DNA of 64,000 bases from Janthinobacterium sp. FW305-129 (GCF_020858115.1 NZ_JACYMM010000005.1:124001-188000); one strand, 5' to 3'. Numbered from the stretch's first letter, positions 27,038 to 36,297 are shown. The notes: generated by a model from the sequence alone, not told the origin. Numbers and translations: made by a program.

Positions 27038-28042
27038 TTACTTCGGCTGATAGATCTGGTCGAAGATGCCGCCGTCGGCAAAATGCGCCTTCTGCGCCGC
27101 CGTCCAGCCGCCGGCCACTTGCTCGATGGTGAACAGATTGACCTTGGCGAATTGCGACGCGTATTTCTTCGCCGCCTTGTCCGTTGCCGGACGGTAGTAG
27201 TTCTTGGCGATGATGTCTTGCGCTTCGTCCGTGTACAGGTAGTTCAGGTAAGCCTCGGCCACCTTGCGCGTACCGTGCTTGTCGGCAAACTTGTCGACGA
27301 CGGCGACGGGCGGCTCGGCCAGGATGCTGACGGACGGCGTGATGATGTCGAACTTGGTGGGGCCCAGTTCCTTGACGGCCAGATACGCTTCGTTTTCCCA
27401 GGCGATCAGCACGTCGCCGATACCGCGTTCGACGAAGGTGGTGGTGGCGCCGCGCGCACCGGAATCGAGCACGGGCACGTTTTTATACAGTTTGCCGAGG
27501 AAATCCCTGGCCTTCGCTTCGCTGCCGCCCGGCTGGCGCAGCGCATAGCCCCAGGCTGCCAGATGGTTCCAGCGGGCACCGCCCGAGGTTTTCGGGTTCG
27601 GCGTGATGACGGATACGCCCGGCTTGACCAGGTCGTTCCAATCCTTGATGCCTTTCGGGTTACCCTTGCGCACCAGAAACACGATGGTCGAGGTGTAAGG
27701 CGAGCTGTTATGCGCCAAACGCTTTTGCCAGTCGGCGGCCAGCAGCTTGTGCTCGGCCAGCGCATCGATGTCGTAGGCCAGGGCCAACGTGACCACGTCC
27801 GCTTCCAGGCCATCGATGACGGCACGCGCCTGCTTGCCGGAACCGCCGTGCGATTGCTTGATCTTGACGTTGTCGCCCGTCTTGCCTTTCCATTCCTTGG
27901 CAAATGCCGTATTCACATCCTGGTACAGCTCGCGCGTCGGGTCGTATGACACGTTGAGCAGGGTGATATCGGCAGCCTGCGCCGTTTGCAGAATGGCAAA
28001 CGCGCTGAGGGCGGCGGCAATGATGATTTTTTTCGACAGCAT
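27038..28042 (-). CDS. sbp: Periplasmic sulfate-binding protein
   Basis: A 334-residue precursor with signal peptide [23 protein letters not shown]. The mature protein begins [16 protein letters not shown], the classic Sbp/CysP start. [25 protein letters not shown] and [17 protein letters not shown] are ligand-site motifs. It delivers sulfate to CysTWA. Two genes and a terminator separate it from cysT. Confidence 0.96.
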   Translation of the reverse strand: MLSKKIIIAAALSAFAILQTAQAADITLLNVSYDPTRELYQDVNTAFAKEWKGKTGDNVKIKQSHGGSGKQARAVIDGLEADVVTLALAYDIDALAEHKLLAADWQKRLAHNSSPYTSTIVFLVRKGNPKGIKDWNDLVKPGVSVITPNPKTSGGARWNHLAAWGYALRQPGGSEAKARDFLGKLYKNVPVLDSGARGATTTFVERGIGDVLIAWENEAYLAVKELGPTKFDIITPSVSILAEPPVAVVDKFADKHGTRKVAEAYLNYLYTDEAQDIIAKNYYRPATDKAAKKYASQFAKVNLFTIEQVAGGWTAAQKAHFADGGIFDQIYQPK

Positions 28043-28126
28043 CTAAGATCCCCGTATGGTTGAACTTTCAGAGCCACCAGATTACGGCGCAACGGCCGCA
28101 AAGAGAACGAAGCGTTTCGCCGTTTG

Positions 28127-28145
28127 ATATGCGATTTTCGCATAT
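28127..28145. promoter_or_regulatory. Inverted repeat upstream of sbp (possible operator)
   Basis: ATATGCGA-ttt-TCGCATAT is a perfect 8-bp inverted repeat 85-103 nt upstream of the sbp start. No T-tract follows on either strand, so an operator is more likely than a terminator; binding by CysB is unproven. Confidence 0.4.
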
Positions 28146-28172
28146 GGACGGCGCGTAACGGGGATTTAGCGG

Positions 28173-28556
28173 TTAATAGAAGCGGTTGAACAGCACCACG
28201 GACCACGTGGCGAAGGCCAGGATGCAGGTCAGCAGCACGGCGGCGCTGCCGAAATCCTTGGCATTCTTCGACAGCGGGTGGCGTTCCAGCGAAATGCGGT
28301 CGACCACGGCTTCCAGCGCGGAATTGATCAGTTCAACGATGAGGACCAGCAGCAATACGCCGATCAGCACCAGCTTTTCAAACGCGGAGATGCGCAGCAG
28401 CAAGGCGATCACGGTGCCGACGACGAACAGGCCCAGTTCCTGGCGGAACGCGTGTTCGTGGCGCCAGGCCGCCTTCAAGCCGTCGAGGGAATAAAAAAAG
28501 GCGGAAAAAATCCGTTTCAAGCCGCTTTTGCTCTTGAATTCATTTACAGGTTGCAT
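28173..28556 (-). CDS. dgkA: Diacylglycerol kinase
   Basis: A 127-residue inner-membrane enzyme with three spans. ATG 28556 (MQPVNEFKSKSGLKRIF) gives the usual amphipathic start. Catalytic signature EAVVDRIS preceded by ELINSALE, and the family's RHEHAFRQE near residue 33 are present. It recycles diacylglycerol to phosphatidic acid. The gene is divergent from the IclR gene. Confidence 0.95.
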   Translation of the reverse strand: MQPVNEFKSKSGLKRIFSAFFYSLDGLKAAWRHEHAFRQELGLFVVGTVIALLLRISAFEKLVLIGVLLLVLIVELINSALEAVVDRISLERHPLSKNAKDFGSAAVLLTCILAFATWSVVLFNRFY

Positions 28557-28709
28557 AGTTATCCATGATTCAAAGTCCATCCAGCCATCGATTATGACGG
28601 CCAACATGAGAATTGTGACAATTTATTCGCTGAATATCTCGGAACATTTCACTATTTTTTCACATCATGGTATAAAGAAGCATGAATACTGCATTGCACC
28701 AAATCCATC

Positions 28710-29489
28710 ATGAAAATTGAACCGGTCGCTGCCCCCAAGACAACGATCCAGGTCATCGAACGCATGGTCGCCCTGCTCGATGCCCTGGCCAAATATTCCG
28801 ACCCGGTCAGCCTGAAGGAATTGTCCAAAGTATCGGGCCTGCATCCATCGACAGCGCACCGCATCCTCAACGACATGGTGCTGACGCGCTTTGTCGACCG
28901 CATCGAACCGGGTACCTACCGGCTGGGCATGCGCCTGCTGGAACTGGGCAATGTGGTGAAAAGCCGCCTCAGCGTGCGCGAAGCGGCGCTGGACTTCATG
29001 CGCCAGCTGCACAAGAAAACCCAGCAAACGATCAACCTGTCCGTGCGCCAGGGCGACGAGATCGTCTACATCGACCGCGCCTTTTCCGAGCGCTCGGGCA
29101 TGCAGGTGGTGCGCGCCATCGGCGGCCGCGGCCCGCTGCACCTGACTTCGACAGGTAAATTATTCCTCTCCGTCGACGAGCCGAAAGCCATCCGCGCCTA
29201 CGCCACGCGCACGGGCCTGGCCGGGCACAACAAGAATTCCATCACGGATCTGCAAAAGCTCGAACGCGAGCTGAGCCTGGTGCGCGAGCGCGGCTATGCG
29301 CGCGACAATGAAGAGCTGGAACTGGGCGTGCGCTGCATGGCCGCCGGCATCCGCGACGACTCGGGCAAGCTGATCGCCGGCCTGTCGATTTCCGCCCCCG
29401 CCGACCGCCTGCAGGATGAGTGGCTGGTGGACCTGGTGGAGACGGCGAACCAGATTTCCGTCACCCTGGGTTATATCCCCCAAGACTAA
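28710..29489 (+). CDS. IclR-family transcriptional regulator
   Basis: A 259-residue protein with a winged helix-turn-helix at about 15-75 (SLKELSKVSGLHPSTAHRIL) and an IclR effector domain. The latter includes GRGPLHLTSTGKLFLS and AAGIRDDSGKLIAGLSISAP, with a conserved Cys (VRCMAAG). The target genes are not evident; it is divergent from dgkA. Its 3' end meets the repeat at 29503-29584. Confidence 0.92.
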   Translation: MKIEPVAAPKTTIQVIERMVALLDALAKYSDPVSLKELSKVSGLHPSTAHRILNDMVLTRFVDRIEPGTYRLGMRLLELGNVVKSRLSVREAALDFMRQLHKKTQQTINLSVRQGDEIVYIDRAFSERSGMQVVRAIGGRGPLHLTSTGKLFLSVDEPKAIRAYATRTGLAGHNKNSITDLQKLERELSLVRERGYARDNEELELGVRCMAAGIRDDSGKLIAGLSISAPADRLQDEWLVDLVETANQISVTLGYIPQD

Positions 29490-29502
29490 AGCACTGCCGC
29501 AT

Positions 29503-29584
29503 AAAAATGTTCAGGGCAAGGCGCACTAACGAAGACAGTACGACTAGTACGGCGAGTTAGTGCAACGCAGCCATGGACATTTTT
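29503..29584. repeat. Nested palindromic intergenic repeat, copy 2
   Basis: Outer arms AAAAATGT and ACATTTTT, inner arms CACTAAC and GTTAGTG, and GTAC-gacta-GTAC. It shares its core with the element at 25634-25737, but the inner stem differs in compensating fashion. It sits between converging genes and may double as a terminator. Confidence 0.85.
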
Positions 29585-30656
29585 AACCGCCAGGCAAGCT
29601 CATGTTGGCAGGCTTGAGTGCTTCGAGCCACTTGCGCATGCGTCCCGCATCGGCCGTACGCGATTGTTTCCCCTTGGAATCAAGGAAGACCATGATCACG
29701 GCCCGTCCTTCGATGACGGCCTGCATCATCAGACAACGTCCCGCCTCATTGATAAAACCCGTCTTTTGCAAGCCGATTTCCCAGCCCGGATTGGCCACCA
29801 GGTGATTCGTATTGCCAAATTGCATGGGCTGGCCGCTGGCTTCGACGATGGCTTTCGGGTCCGTCGAGTATTCGCGCAGCAGCGGATGGCGGAAGGCGGC
29901 CATGGCCAGCTTGCCCAGGTCGCGCGCGCTGGCCACGTTCATTTTCGACAAGCCGCTGGAATCGACGTAATGCGTATCCATCATGCCCAGCTGGCGCGCC
30001 TTGCTGTTCATGGCGTCGACAAACGCGGGCAAGCCGCCCGGATAATTGCGGCCCAGCGCCGAGGCGGCGCGGTTTTCCGAACTCATCAGGGCGATGTGCA
30101 GCATATTGGCGCGCGTCAATTGCGAACCCACTTTCAGGCGCGAACTGCTGAACTTGGCGCGGTCAACGTCCTCGTCCGTGATCGTCAGCACTTCATCCAT
30201 GTCCTGGCGCGCTTCGACCACCACCAGGCCCGTCATCATCTTGGTGATGGAGGCGATGGGCAGGGCGACATTCGAATTCTTTTCAAACAATACTTCCGAG
30301 TTGGCCTGGTCCAGCACCAGCGCCACGCTCGATTTCAGGTCGAGCGGATCGCGCGTCAGGTTCAGGCCCGCCAGGTCGCCCATGGTGGGCATCGGGGCGG
30401 CCATGGGCACGGCCACGCTGCTGACTTTTTGATAGATGACCTTGCGTTTGCCGCGCACCATGACGACCCGGCGCACGGTCTTTTCGCGCGGCGCGGCCGT
30501 CGCGCCCTTGCGCAGCACGACTTTGACTTTCTTGGTGTTGTGTTTCTTCGCGGCTGAGGATTTGCCGTTCGCATCCCTGGCGTGCACGGCCGCAGCCGGC
30601 GCCAGTGCAAACAGCAGGGAAGCCAGGACACCCAGCGCCAGTTTAAACTTAGCCAT
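29583..30656 (-). CDS. pbpG: D-alanyl-D-alanine endopeptidase (PBP7/8 type)
   Basis: A 357-residue precursor of a low-molecular-mass penicillin-binding protein with signal peptide (cut near VHARD) and a Lys/Arg-rich N-terminal stretch before the S11 domain. Active-site motifs: SITK (ALPIASITKMM, about residue 137), SEN (MSSENRAAS) and KTG (GLQKTGFINEAG). It cleaves peptidoglycan cross-links in the periplasm. Its stop codon abuts the palindromic repeat. Confidence 0.93.
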   Translation of the reverse strand: MAKFKLALGVLASLLFALAPAAAVHARDANGKSSAAKKHNTKKVKVVLRKGATAAPREKTVRRVVMVRGKRKVIYQKVSSVAVPMAAPMPTMGDLAGLNLTRDPLDLKSSVALVLDQANSEVLFEKNSNVALPIASITKMMTGLVVVEARQDMDEVLTITDEDVDRAKFSSSRLKVGSQLTRANMLHIALMSSENRAASALGRNYPGGLPAFVDAMNSKARQLGMMDTHYVDSSGLSKMNVASARDLGKLAMAAFRHPLLREYSTDPKAIVEASGQPMQFGNTNHLVANPGWEIGLQKTGFINEAGRCLMMQAVIEGRAVIMVFLDSKGKQSRTADAGRMRKWLEALKPANMSLPGG

Positions 30657-30833
30657 TCGATAATTCCCCGTGAAGCTGTTGCCTTATTGCAGTGTAGCGA
30701 AATGCAGAGTAATCGCAAGCCTATTTAACAGTTGGGACAGTATTTATTGCAGCAATGAAATACAAACCGTTAGCGATCCGCAAACAAGCTCATCCTTAAG
30801 CGGCTGTTTGCCTGTGCTTATCGCTGGCAATGT

Positions 30834-31556
30834 CTATTTGTCCATGAATTTAACAAAGCCGGCCAGCGGTTCGCGTTCCGTGCTCAGGCGGTTCTCGATC
30901 TTGTCCGGATCCGCATGGCCGAGGGCCATGCCGCACACCACCATTTCGCTGGCCGGTATGCCCAGCTCTTCGCGGATGATGTCATGGTAATGGATGAAGG
31001 CCGCTTGCGGGCAGGTGTCGAGCCCCCGCGCGCGCGCCGCCAGCATGATATTTTGCAAGAACATGCCGTAGTCGAGCCAGGAACCCTGCTCCAGCACCCG
31101 CTCGATGGTGAAGATCAGGCCCACGGGCGCGTCGAAGAACTGGAAGTTGCGTCCATGCTGGGCCGCCATGCCGGCCGTGTCGCCCCGTTCCAGGCCCAGC
31201 AGCTGGTACAGGTCCAGGCCGATCTTGCGGCGGCGCTCGATGAACGGCGCCGTCCACTGGCGCGGGTAATACGTGTACGAGGCCGTGCGCGCGGGCGCAT
31301 CGGGCGCCTTCGGTGCATCGTAGGCGGCGAGGATGCGGCGCGACAGGCGCAGGCGCGCTTTGCCCGACAGCACATACACTTTCCACGGCTGCATGTTGGC
31401 GCCCGAGGGCGCGCGCGCCGCCACTTCCAGGATGCGCGCGATATCGTCCTGCGCCACCGGCGTGGGTAAAAAGGCGCGGATCGAACGGCGCGACAGGATG
31501 ACGCCATCGACGGCTTGCTGCGCCGACTGTATTTCTTCAGATGCTAGCTTGCTCAC
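30834..31556 (-). CDS. Nitroreductase-family flavoprotein
   Basis: A 240-residue FMN-dependent NAD(P)H oxidoreductase. RRSIRAF (about 23-29) and ARAPSGANMQPWKVYVLSG bind FMN; GLDTCPQAAFIHYHDIIREELGIP lies in the C-terminal part. The start is GTG 31556 preceded by AGGAGAGC. The substrate (nitroaromatic, quinone or other) is unclear. The gene is 15 nt after the DMT permease stop, so the two are likely co-transcribed. Confidence 0.92.
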   Translation of the reverse strand: MSKLASEEIQSAQQAVDGVILSRRSIRAFLPTPVAQDDIARILEVAARAPSGANMQPWKVYVLSGKARLRLSRRILAAYDAPKAPDAPARTASYTYYPRQWTAPFIERRRKIGLDLYQLLGLERGDTAGMAAQHGRNFQFFDAPVGLIFTIERVLEQGSWLDYGMFLQNIMLAARARGLDTCPQAAFIHYHDIIREELGIPASEMVVCGMALGHADPDKIENRLSTEREPLAGFVKFMDK

Positions 31557-31571
31557 TGCCCTGCTCTCCTG

Positions 31572-32498
31572 CTATTTCTTGACGACAAACACTACACCGA
31601 CCACGGCCACCAGCATGCCGGCAATACCCAGCATATTAAAGGCTTCGCCAAACATCAGCCAGGCCATCACGGCCGTCGTGGGCGGCGTCAGGTACAGCAA
31701 GCCCGTCACTTTCGTCGCGTCGCTGCGCCGAATCAGGGCGAACAGCAGGAAGATGGCGCCGATGGACAGCACGAGTACCGACCACAGCAAGGCGCCGATA
31801 AAATTCGCCGTCCATTGCACATTGCTGAAATGCAGGTCCAAGCCTTCGTAATACAGGGCGAACGGCAACACGACCACGATGGAAGCGGCAAACTGCACCA
31901 CCGTGCCGGTGCGCAAGTCGAACTGGGGACAGTGGCGTTTTTGGTACATGGTGCCGGCCGTCATCGACAGCAGGGCAAACACGCACAGCAGCACGCTTTC
32001 CACGGTCAGCCCCACGAGGTTGATCTTCGCATACACGACGAGGGCCACGCCCAGCAAGCCGAAGAACAGGCCCAGCCACTGGCGCGGGCGCACGGATTCG
32101 CCGATCAATGGCGCGGCGCAAGCCGTCAGCACGGGCTGCATGCCGACGATCAGGGCGGACAGGCCGGCCGGCATGCCCAGCTTGATGGCGCACCAGACGC
32201 CGGCCAGGTAGCCGGCCTGCATCAAAATGCCGGCCACGGCGATCTGGCGGAACTGCCCCACGGGCCACGGCGCGCGCAACAGCAGCACCAGCGGCAGCAG
32301 GATCACCAGCACGCCCAGGAAGCGCAGCAGCAAAAAGGTCAGCGGCGGCGCGTACGGCAAGCCGAACTTGGCGACGATAAAACCTGTGCTCCATAACAAC
32401 ACAAAAAAGCCGGGCAAGGCCATCGGGGCCAGGGTCGTCAGGAAAGAGGCTTTGGGGGCTTTGCCGCTGGCGCCAGCCGCGGCGGGAAGATTGGACAT
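31572..32498 (-). CDS. EamA/DMT-family permease
   Basis: A 308-residue inner-membrane protein with ten predicted spans in two EamA repeats (LLWSTGFIVAKFGLPYAPP in the first, GALLWSVLVLSIGAIFLLF in the second). ATG 32498 (MSNLPAAAG) is preferred to an upstream Met because of the length of the family and a GAG site. Family members export metabolites or amino acids; the substrate is unknown. Confidence 0.9.
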   Translation of the reverse strand: MSNLPAAAGASGKAPKASFLTTLAPMALPGFFVLLWSTGFIVAKFGLPYAPPLTFLLLRFLGVLVILLPLVLLLRAPWPVGQFRQIAVAGILMQAGYLAGVWCAIKLGMPAGLSALIVGMQPVLTACAAPLIGESVRPRQWLGLFFGLLGVALVVYAKINLVGLTVESVLLCVFALLSMTAGTMYQKRHCPQFDLRTGTVVQFAASIVVVLPFALYYEGLDLHFSNVQWTANFIGALLWSVLVLSIGAIFLLFALIRRSDATKVTGLLYLTPPTTAVMAWLMFGEAFNMLGIAGMLVAVVGVVFVVKK

Positions 32499-32682
32499 GG
32501 TATCAACTCGGGAAACGGGATCGGCACCGGGGCGCTGCGCCAGTGCGGGAGGCAAAGTCTAGCATGCTGCGCCGCACCCGTCCTGAAAGGCGGGGAAATA
32601 ACAGTTTAGGGTTAAACCATTAACACCCAGAAATCAAATATTTCTCTTTAGAAACAATGGTTTTTGCTGCAAATCTATTCAA

Positions 32683-32698
32683 TTGTTGCATCGCACAA
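32683..32698. promoter_or_regulatory. Operator-like site 1 upstream of the phasin promoter
   Basis: TTGTTGC-atc-GCACAA. The same half-sites recur 56 bp downstream. A further TTGCTGCAA lies at about 32664. Binding by a PhaR-type repressor is inferred from the phasin gene. Confidence 0.55.
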
Positions 32699-32705
32699 GA
32701 ATCGC

Positions 32706-32733
32706 TTGACTTCATTTTTTTTCGCCGTAGAAT
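32706..32733 (+). promoter_or_regulatory. Sigma-70 promoter of the phasin gene
   Basis: TTGACT (32706-32711), 16 bp, then TAGAAT (32728-32733). The predicted start falls in or next to the second operator-like site. Confidence 0.75.
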
Positions 32734-32738
32734 AGGGT

Positions 32739-32754
32739 TTGTTGCGTTGCACAA
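32739..32754. promoter_or_regulatory. Operator-like site 2 at the phasin transcription start
   Basis: TTGTTGC-gtt-GCACAA, identical to site 1 except for the 3-nt centre. It lies just downstream of the -10 box, where a bound protein would block initiation. Confidence 0.55.
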
Positions 32755-32848
32755 TTCTTGTTCAGCTTGAAAAATTTAGATTCACCTGCTTTCCCAAACG
32801 GTACACGCAGCATCAAATTAACCAGATTTCGATTTTTTGGAGATTTAT

Positions 32849-33415
32849 ATGTTTTCAATTCCTGAGCAATTTTCGTCCGCTACCAAAGCCAACCTGGAAG
32901 CCCAATTCGCCCTGTTCTCGTCGCTGACGGGCAAGGCCTTCGAAGGCATCGAAAAGATCGTCGAACTGAACCTGACCGCTGCCAAGGCAACGCTGGAAGA
33001 ATCGACCGCCGCCGCCAAGCAATTGCTGTCGGCAAAAGATCCACAAGAATTCTTCTCGCTGAGCGCTGCCCAAGCCCAGCCTGGCGCCGAAAAAGCCATC
33101 GCTTACGGCCGTCACCTGGCTGCCATCACGTCCGGCACCCAAGCCGAGTTCAGCAAAGCAGCTGAATCGCAAATCGCTGAAACCAACCGCAAAGTCCTGT
33201 CGCTGGTGGAAGAAGTCACCAAGAACGCGCCAGCCGGTTCGGAAAACGCCGTCGCCATCCTGAAAAGCGCCATCGGCAACGCCAATGCAGGCTACGAGCA
33301 ATTCTCGAAAACCAGCAAGCAAGCCGTCGAAGCCATCGAAGCGAACCTGACCTCGGCCGTGAACCAGTTCACGCAAGCAGCTGAAAAAATCGTGCCGCGC
33401 ACGGCTGCCAAGTAA
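32849..33415 (+). CDS. phaP: Phasin (polyhydroxyalkanoate granule protein)
   Basis: A 188-residue all-helical protein, rich in Ala, Lys and Glu and nearly free of Cys. [23 protein letters not shown] and the repeated AxKxxxE heptads mark the Phasin_2 family. Start ATG 32849 follows TTGGAG. Phasins coat PHA granules and control their size. The strong promoter, paired operator-like sites and terminator imply an abundant, tightly regulated product; no pha synthesis gene is in the window. Confidence 0.94.
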   Translation: MFSIPEQFSSATKANLEAQFALFSSLTGKAFEGIEKIVELNLTAAKATLEESTAAAKQLLSAKDPQEFFSLSAAQAQPGAEKAIAYGRHLAAITSGTQAEFSKAAESQIAETNRKVLSLVEEVTKNAPAGSENAVAILKSAIGNANAGYEQFSKTSKQAVEAIEANLTSAVNQFTQAAEKIVPRTAAK

Positions 33416-33505
33416 TTATCAAGCGGCCGCTGCGGCGGTCTGCTGTTTTACTTTAGTACCAGCTCCTCCAGGCGTCCATCCCGCACTTCCCCGACGGATG
33501 CCATT

Positions 33506-33533
33506 ATGCCCCAGCCTCGCTGGGGCATTTTTT
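33506..33533 (+). terminator. Terminator of the phasin gene
   Basis: A 10-bp perfect stem ATGCCCCAGC / GCTGGGGCAT with a 3-nt loop and a T-run. Confidence 0.9.
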
Positions 33534-33555
33534 ATGCGCTTTTACTTTCCCGCCA

Positions 33556-34275
33556 TTACTCCCCCAGATACGCCGCCTTCACGCGCGGGTCGTCGAGCAT
33601 GGCGGCCGCGTTGCCGCCCATGGTAACCAGGCCGGAATCCATCACATAGCCGCGGTGCGCCGCTTGCAGGGCCAGGCGGGCATTCTGTTCGACCAGCAGA
33701 ATCGTGATGCCTTCGGACGACACCTTGCGGATCACCTCGAAGATTTTCTCGACCATGATGGGCGACAAACCCATCGATGGCTCGTCGAGCAGCAGCAGCT
33801 TCGGATGACTCATCAGGGCGCGCGCCATGGCCAGCATCTGCTGCTCGCCGCCCGACAGGGTGCCAGCCATCTGCGCCGCCCGCTCCTTCAGGCGGGGAAA
33901 CACGTCGAACCACTTGGCAATGTCATCTTCGACACCGGCCTTGTCCGTGCGCGTGTAGGCGCCCATCATGAGATTTTCACGGATCGACATGCGCGTAAAC
34001 ACGCCCCGCCCTTCCGGCACCATGGCCAGTTTCTTTTCCACCAGGTGAAACGACTTGCTCCCCTTGAGCGACTCGCCCAGGTAGCTGATCGTGCCCTCGA
34101 CCTTGCAGGCCGGCAAAGTGCCCGTGATGGCTTTCAAGGTCGTCGTCTTGCCGGCGCCGTTCGCGCCGATCAGCGCGATCAGCTCGCCTTCGTTCACTTC
34201 CAGGTCGATACCCTTGACGGCCTTGATGCCGCCGTACGCCACGTGCAGGCCCGCCACTTTCAATATATTGCTCAT
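33556..34275 (-). CDS. livF: Branched-chain amino acid ABC transporter ATPase LivF
   Basis: A 239-residue ATPase: Walker A GANGAGKTT (about 36-44), signature LSGGEQQMLAMARAL, Walker B LLLLDEPSMGL. ATG 34275 (MSNILKVAGLHVAYGG) overlaps the livG stop as ATGA. It couples ATP hydrolysis to uptake of branched-chain or other amino acids with LivG, LivM and LivH. Confidence 0.95.
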   Translation of the reverse strand: MSNILKVAGLHVAYGGIKAVKGIDLEVNEGELIALIGANGAGKTTTLKAITGTLPACKVEGTISYLGESLKGSKSFHLVEKKLAMVPEGRGVFTRMSIRENLMMGAYTRTDKAGVEDDIAKWFDVFPRLKERAAQMAGTLSGGEQQMLAMARALMSHPKLLLLDEPSMGLSPIMVEKIFEVIRKVSSEGITILLVEQNARLALQAAHRGYVMDSGLVTMGGNAAAMLDDPRVKAAYLGE

Positions 34276-35045
34276 GCGTGCGATCCCCCCAGGTAAGCCT
34301 CGATGACGGCCGGGTTTTGTTGTATTTCGGCCGGCAAGCCTTCCGCGATGCGCTTGCCATATTCGAGCACCGTGATGCGGTCGCACAGTCCCATCATCAG
34401 TTTCACGTCGTGCTCGATCAACAGCACGGTCTTGCCTTCCGCCTTGATTTTCACCAACAACTCGCGCAGGGCCAGCTTTTCCGTCGCATTCATGCCGGCC
34501 GCCGGCTCGTCGAGCGCCAGCAGTTGCGGATCGGTGGCCAGCGCGCGGGCGATTTCCAGGCGCCGCTGGTCGCCGTACGACAAAAAGCGCGCCGTGCGGC
34601 TGGCGAACTGGGCGATGCCGACGAAATCGAGCAATTCCATCGCCCGCTTGCGGATCGACGCCTCTTCCTCGCGCGCCGCCTTGTGGCGGAAGATGGCGCC
34701 GAATACGCCCTGGTGCGAGCGCACGTGGCGCCCCACCATGACGTTTTCCAGCGCCGTCATGTCGCCAAACAGGCGGATGTTCTGGAAGGTGCGGGCGATG
34801 CCCGCCTTGGCCACCTTGTGCGGCGCGGACGGCGAATACGGCTTGCCAGCCAGCTCGAAGGTGCCCGTGTCGGGCTGGTACAGGCCCGTGATCACGTTAA
34901 AGAAAGTGGTCTTGCCGGCGCCGTTCGGGCCGATCAAGCCGTAGATCTGGCCTTGCTTGATGGTAATGCCCACGTCGGTGAGCGCCTGCAAGCCGCCGAA
35001 ACGTTTATTTACGCCGGCAATATTCAAGATGATCTGTTCGCTCAT
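34272..35045 (-). CDS. livG: Branched-chain amino acid ABC transporter ATPase LivG
   Basis: A 257-residue ATPase: Walker A GPNGAGKTTFF, signature LSYGDQRRLEIARAL, Walker B LLALDEPAAGMN. The C-terminal YGKRIAEGLPAEIQQNPAVIEAYLG is LivG-specific. ATG 35045 (MSEQIILNIAG) is chosen over upstream Met residues, which fall in the livM 3' end. Confidence 0.95.
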   Translation of the reverse strand: MSEQIILNIAGVNKRFGGLQALTDVGITIKQGQIYGLIGPNGAGKTTFFNVITGLYQPDTGTFELAGKPYSPSAPHKVAKAGIARTFQNIRLFGDMTALENVMVGRHVRSHQGVFGAIFRHKAAREEEASIRKRAMELLDFVGIAQFASRTARFLSYGDQRRLEIARALATDPQLLALDEPAAGMNATEKLALRELLVKIKAEGKTVLLIEHDVKLMMGLCDRITVLEYGKRIAEGLPAEIQQNPAVIEAYLGGSHA

Positions 35046-35058
35046 GGTACTTGCCTCC

Positions 35059-36276
35059 TTAAGCGGACACGACGCCGGTTGATTTGTTGGGTTGATCCAC
35101 ATCATGGTCGGGCCGGTCTTCGTGCTTCGGCGAGGGCCACAGGCCCGCTGGACGGTTGAGCATGATCAACACCATGGCCAGGCCGTACAGCAACTGGCGC
35201 AGCACTTCCGCCTCGATCACCACGTGGCCGAACAGCGCCTGCTGGGCCGGCTCCACCACGTGGCGCAGCACTTCGGGAATGGATGCCAGGATCACGCCGC
35301 CGAGAATGACGCCGGGGATATGGCCGATGCCGCCCAGCACCACCATGGCCAGCACGGCGATCGATTCCGTCAGCGAAAACGATTCCGGCGAGACAAAGCC
35401 CTGGAACGAGGCAAACATGGCGCCGGCCACGCCGCCGAACGAGGCGCCCATGGAAAAGGCCAGCAACTTTACGTTGCGCGTATTGATGCCCATGGCTTTC
35501 GCGGCGATCTCGTCTTCGCGGATGGCCACCCAGGCGCGGCCCAGGCGCGAATGCTGCAGGCGCTTGGTGACGAACACGACGGCGATGCACAGGAAGAGGA
35601 ACAAAAAGTAATACGCATTCACGGACGGCATGGAAAAACCGGCCACCGTGACGGTGCTGTTGGTGCCCGCCTCGCCCGCCAGGTTGACGCCGAAGATGCG
35701 GATGGGGTCGATCAAATTGATGCCTTGCGGACCATTCGTGAAATTGATCGGGTCGTTCAAATTGTTCATGAAAATGCGGATGATCTCGCCAAAGCCCAGG
35801 GTCACGATAGCCAGATAGTCGCCGCGCAATTTTAATGTGGGCGCACCCAGCAGGGCGCCGAACAGGCCCGCCACCGCGGCGGCCAGGGGCACGATGATCC
35901 AGATCGACAAATGGATGCCGTTCTCGCGGATTTCCGGCCCCATCAGCTGCACCAGGGTTTCGCCCAGCACGGGATACTGGTTCACCACCGATTCGAGCAG
36001 GATGGCGAACTGGGGCGAGGCCAGCAAGGCCGTCAGGTAGGCGCCCACGGCGTAGAAGGCGATGTAGCCGAGGTCGAGCAGGCCGGCGAAGCCGACGACG
36101 ATGTTCAGGCCCAGGGCCAGCATGATGTACAGCAAGGCCATGTCGATGATGCGCACCCATGAATTGCCGAACTGGGCGGCAAAAAACGGGAACACCATCA
36201 GCAGCGCGGCCAGGCCCAGCATGCCGGCGTAGGCTTTGGCCGGATTCTTTTTTGCGTCGAAATCGAGTAGTGCCAT
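35059..36276 (-). CDS. livM: Branched-chain amino acid ABC transporter permease LivM
   Basis: A 405-residue inner-membrane permease with about ten hydrophobic spans. It carries the EAA-type loop (RLGRAWVAIREDEIAAKAMGIN) and GGIGHIPGVILGGVIL. A longer C-terminal tail than usual (PKHEDRPDHDVDQPN) ends the protein. It forms the channel with LivH. Confidence 0.95.
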   Translation of the reverse strand: MALLDFDAKKNPAKAYAGMLGLAALLMVFPFFAAQFGNSWVRIIDMALLYIMLALGLNIVVGFAGLLDLGYIAFYAVGAYLTALLASPQFAILLESVVNQYPVLGETLVQLMGPEIRENGIHLSIWIIVPLAAAVAGLFGALLGAPTLKLRGDYLAIVTLGFGEIIRIFMNNLNDPINFTNGPQGINLIDPIRIFGVNLAGEAGTNSTVTVAGFSMPSVNAYYFLFLFLCIAVVFVTKRLQHSRLGRAWVAIREDEIAAKAMGINTRNVKLLAFSMGASFGGVAGAMFASFQGFVSPESFSLTESIAVLAMVVLGGIGHIPGVILGGVILASIPEVLRHVVEPAQQALFGHVVIEAEVLRQLLYGLAMVLIMLNRPAGLWPSPKHEDRPDHDVDQPNKSTGVVSA

Positions 36277-36297
36277 GATTAATCTCCCAGTGTCACA

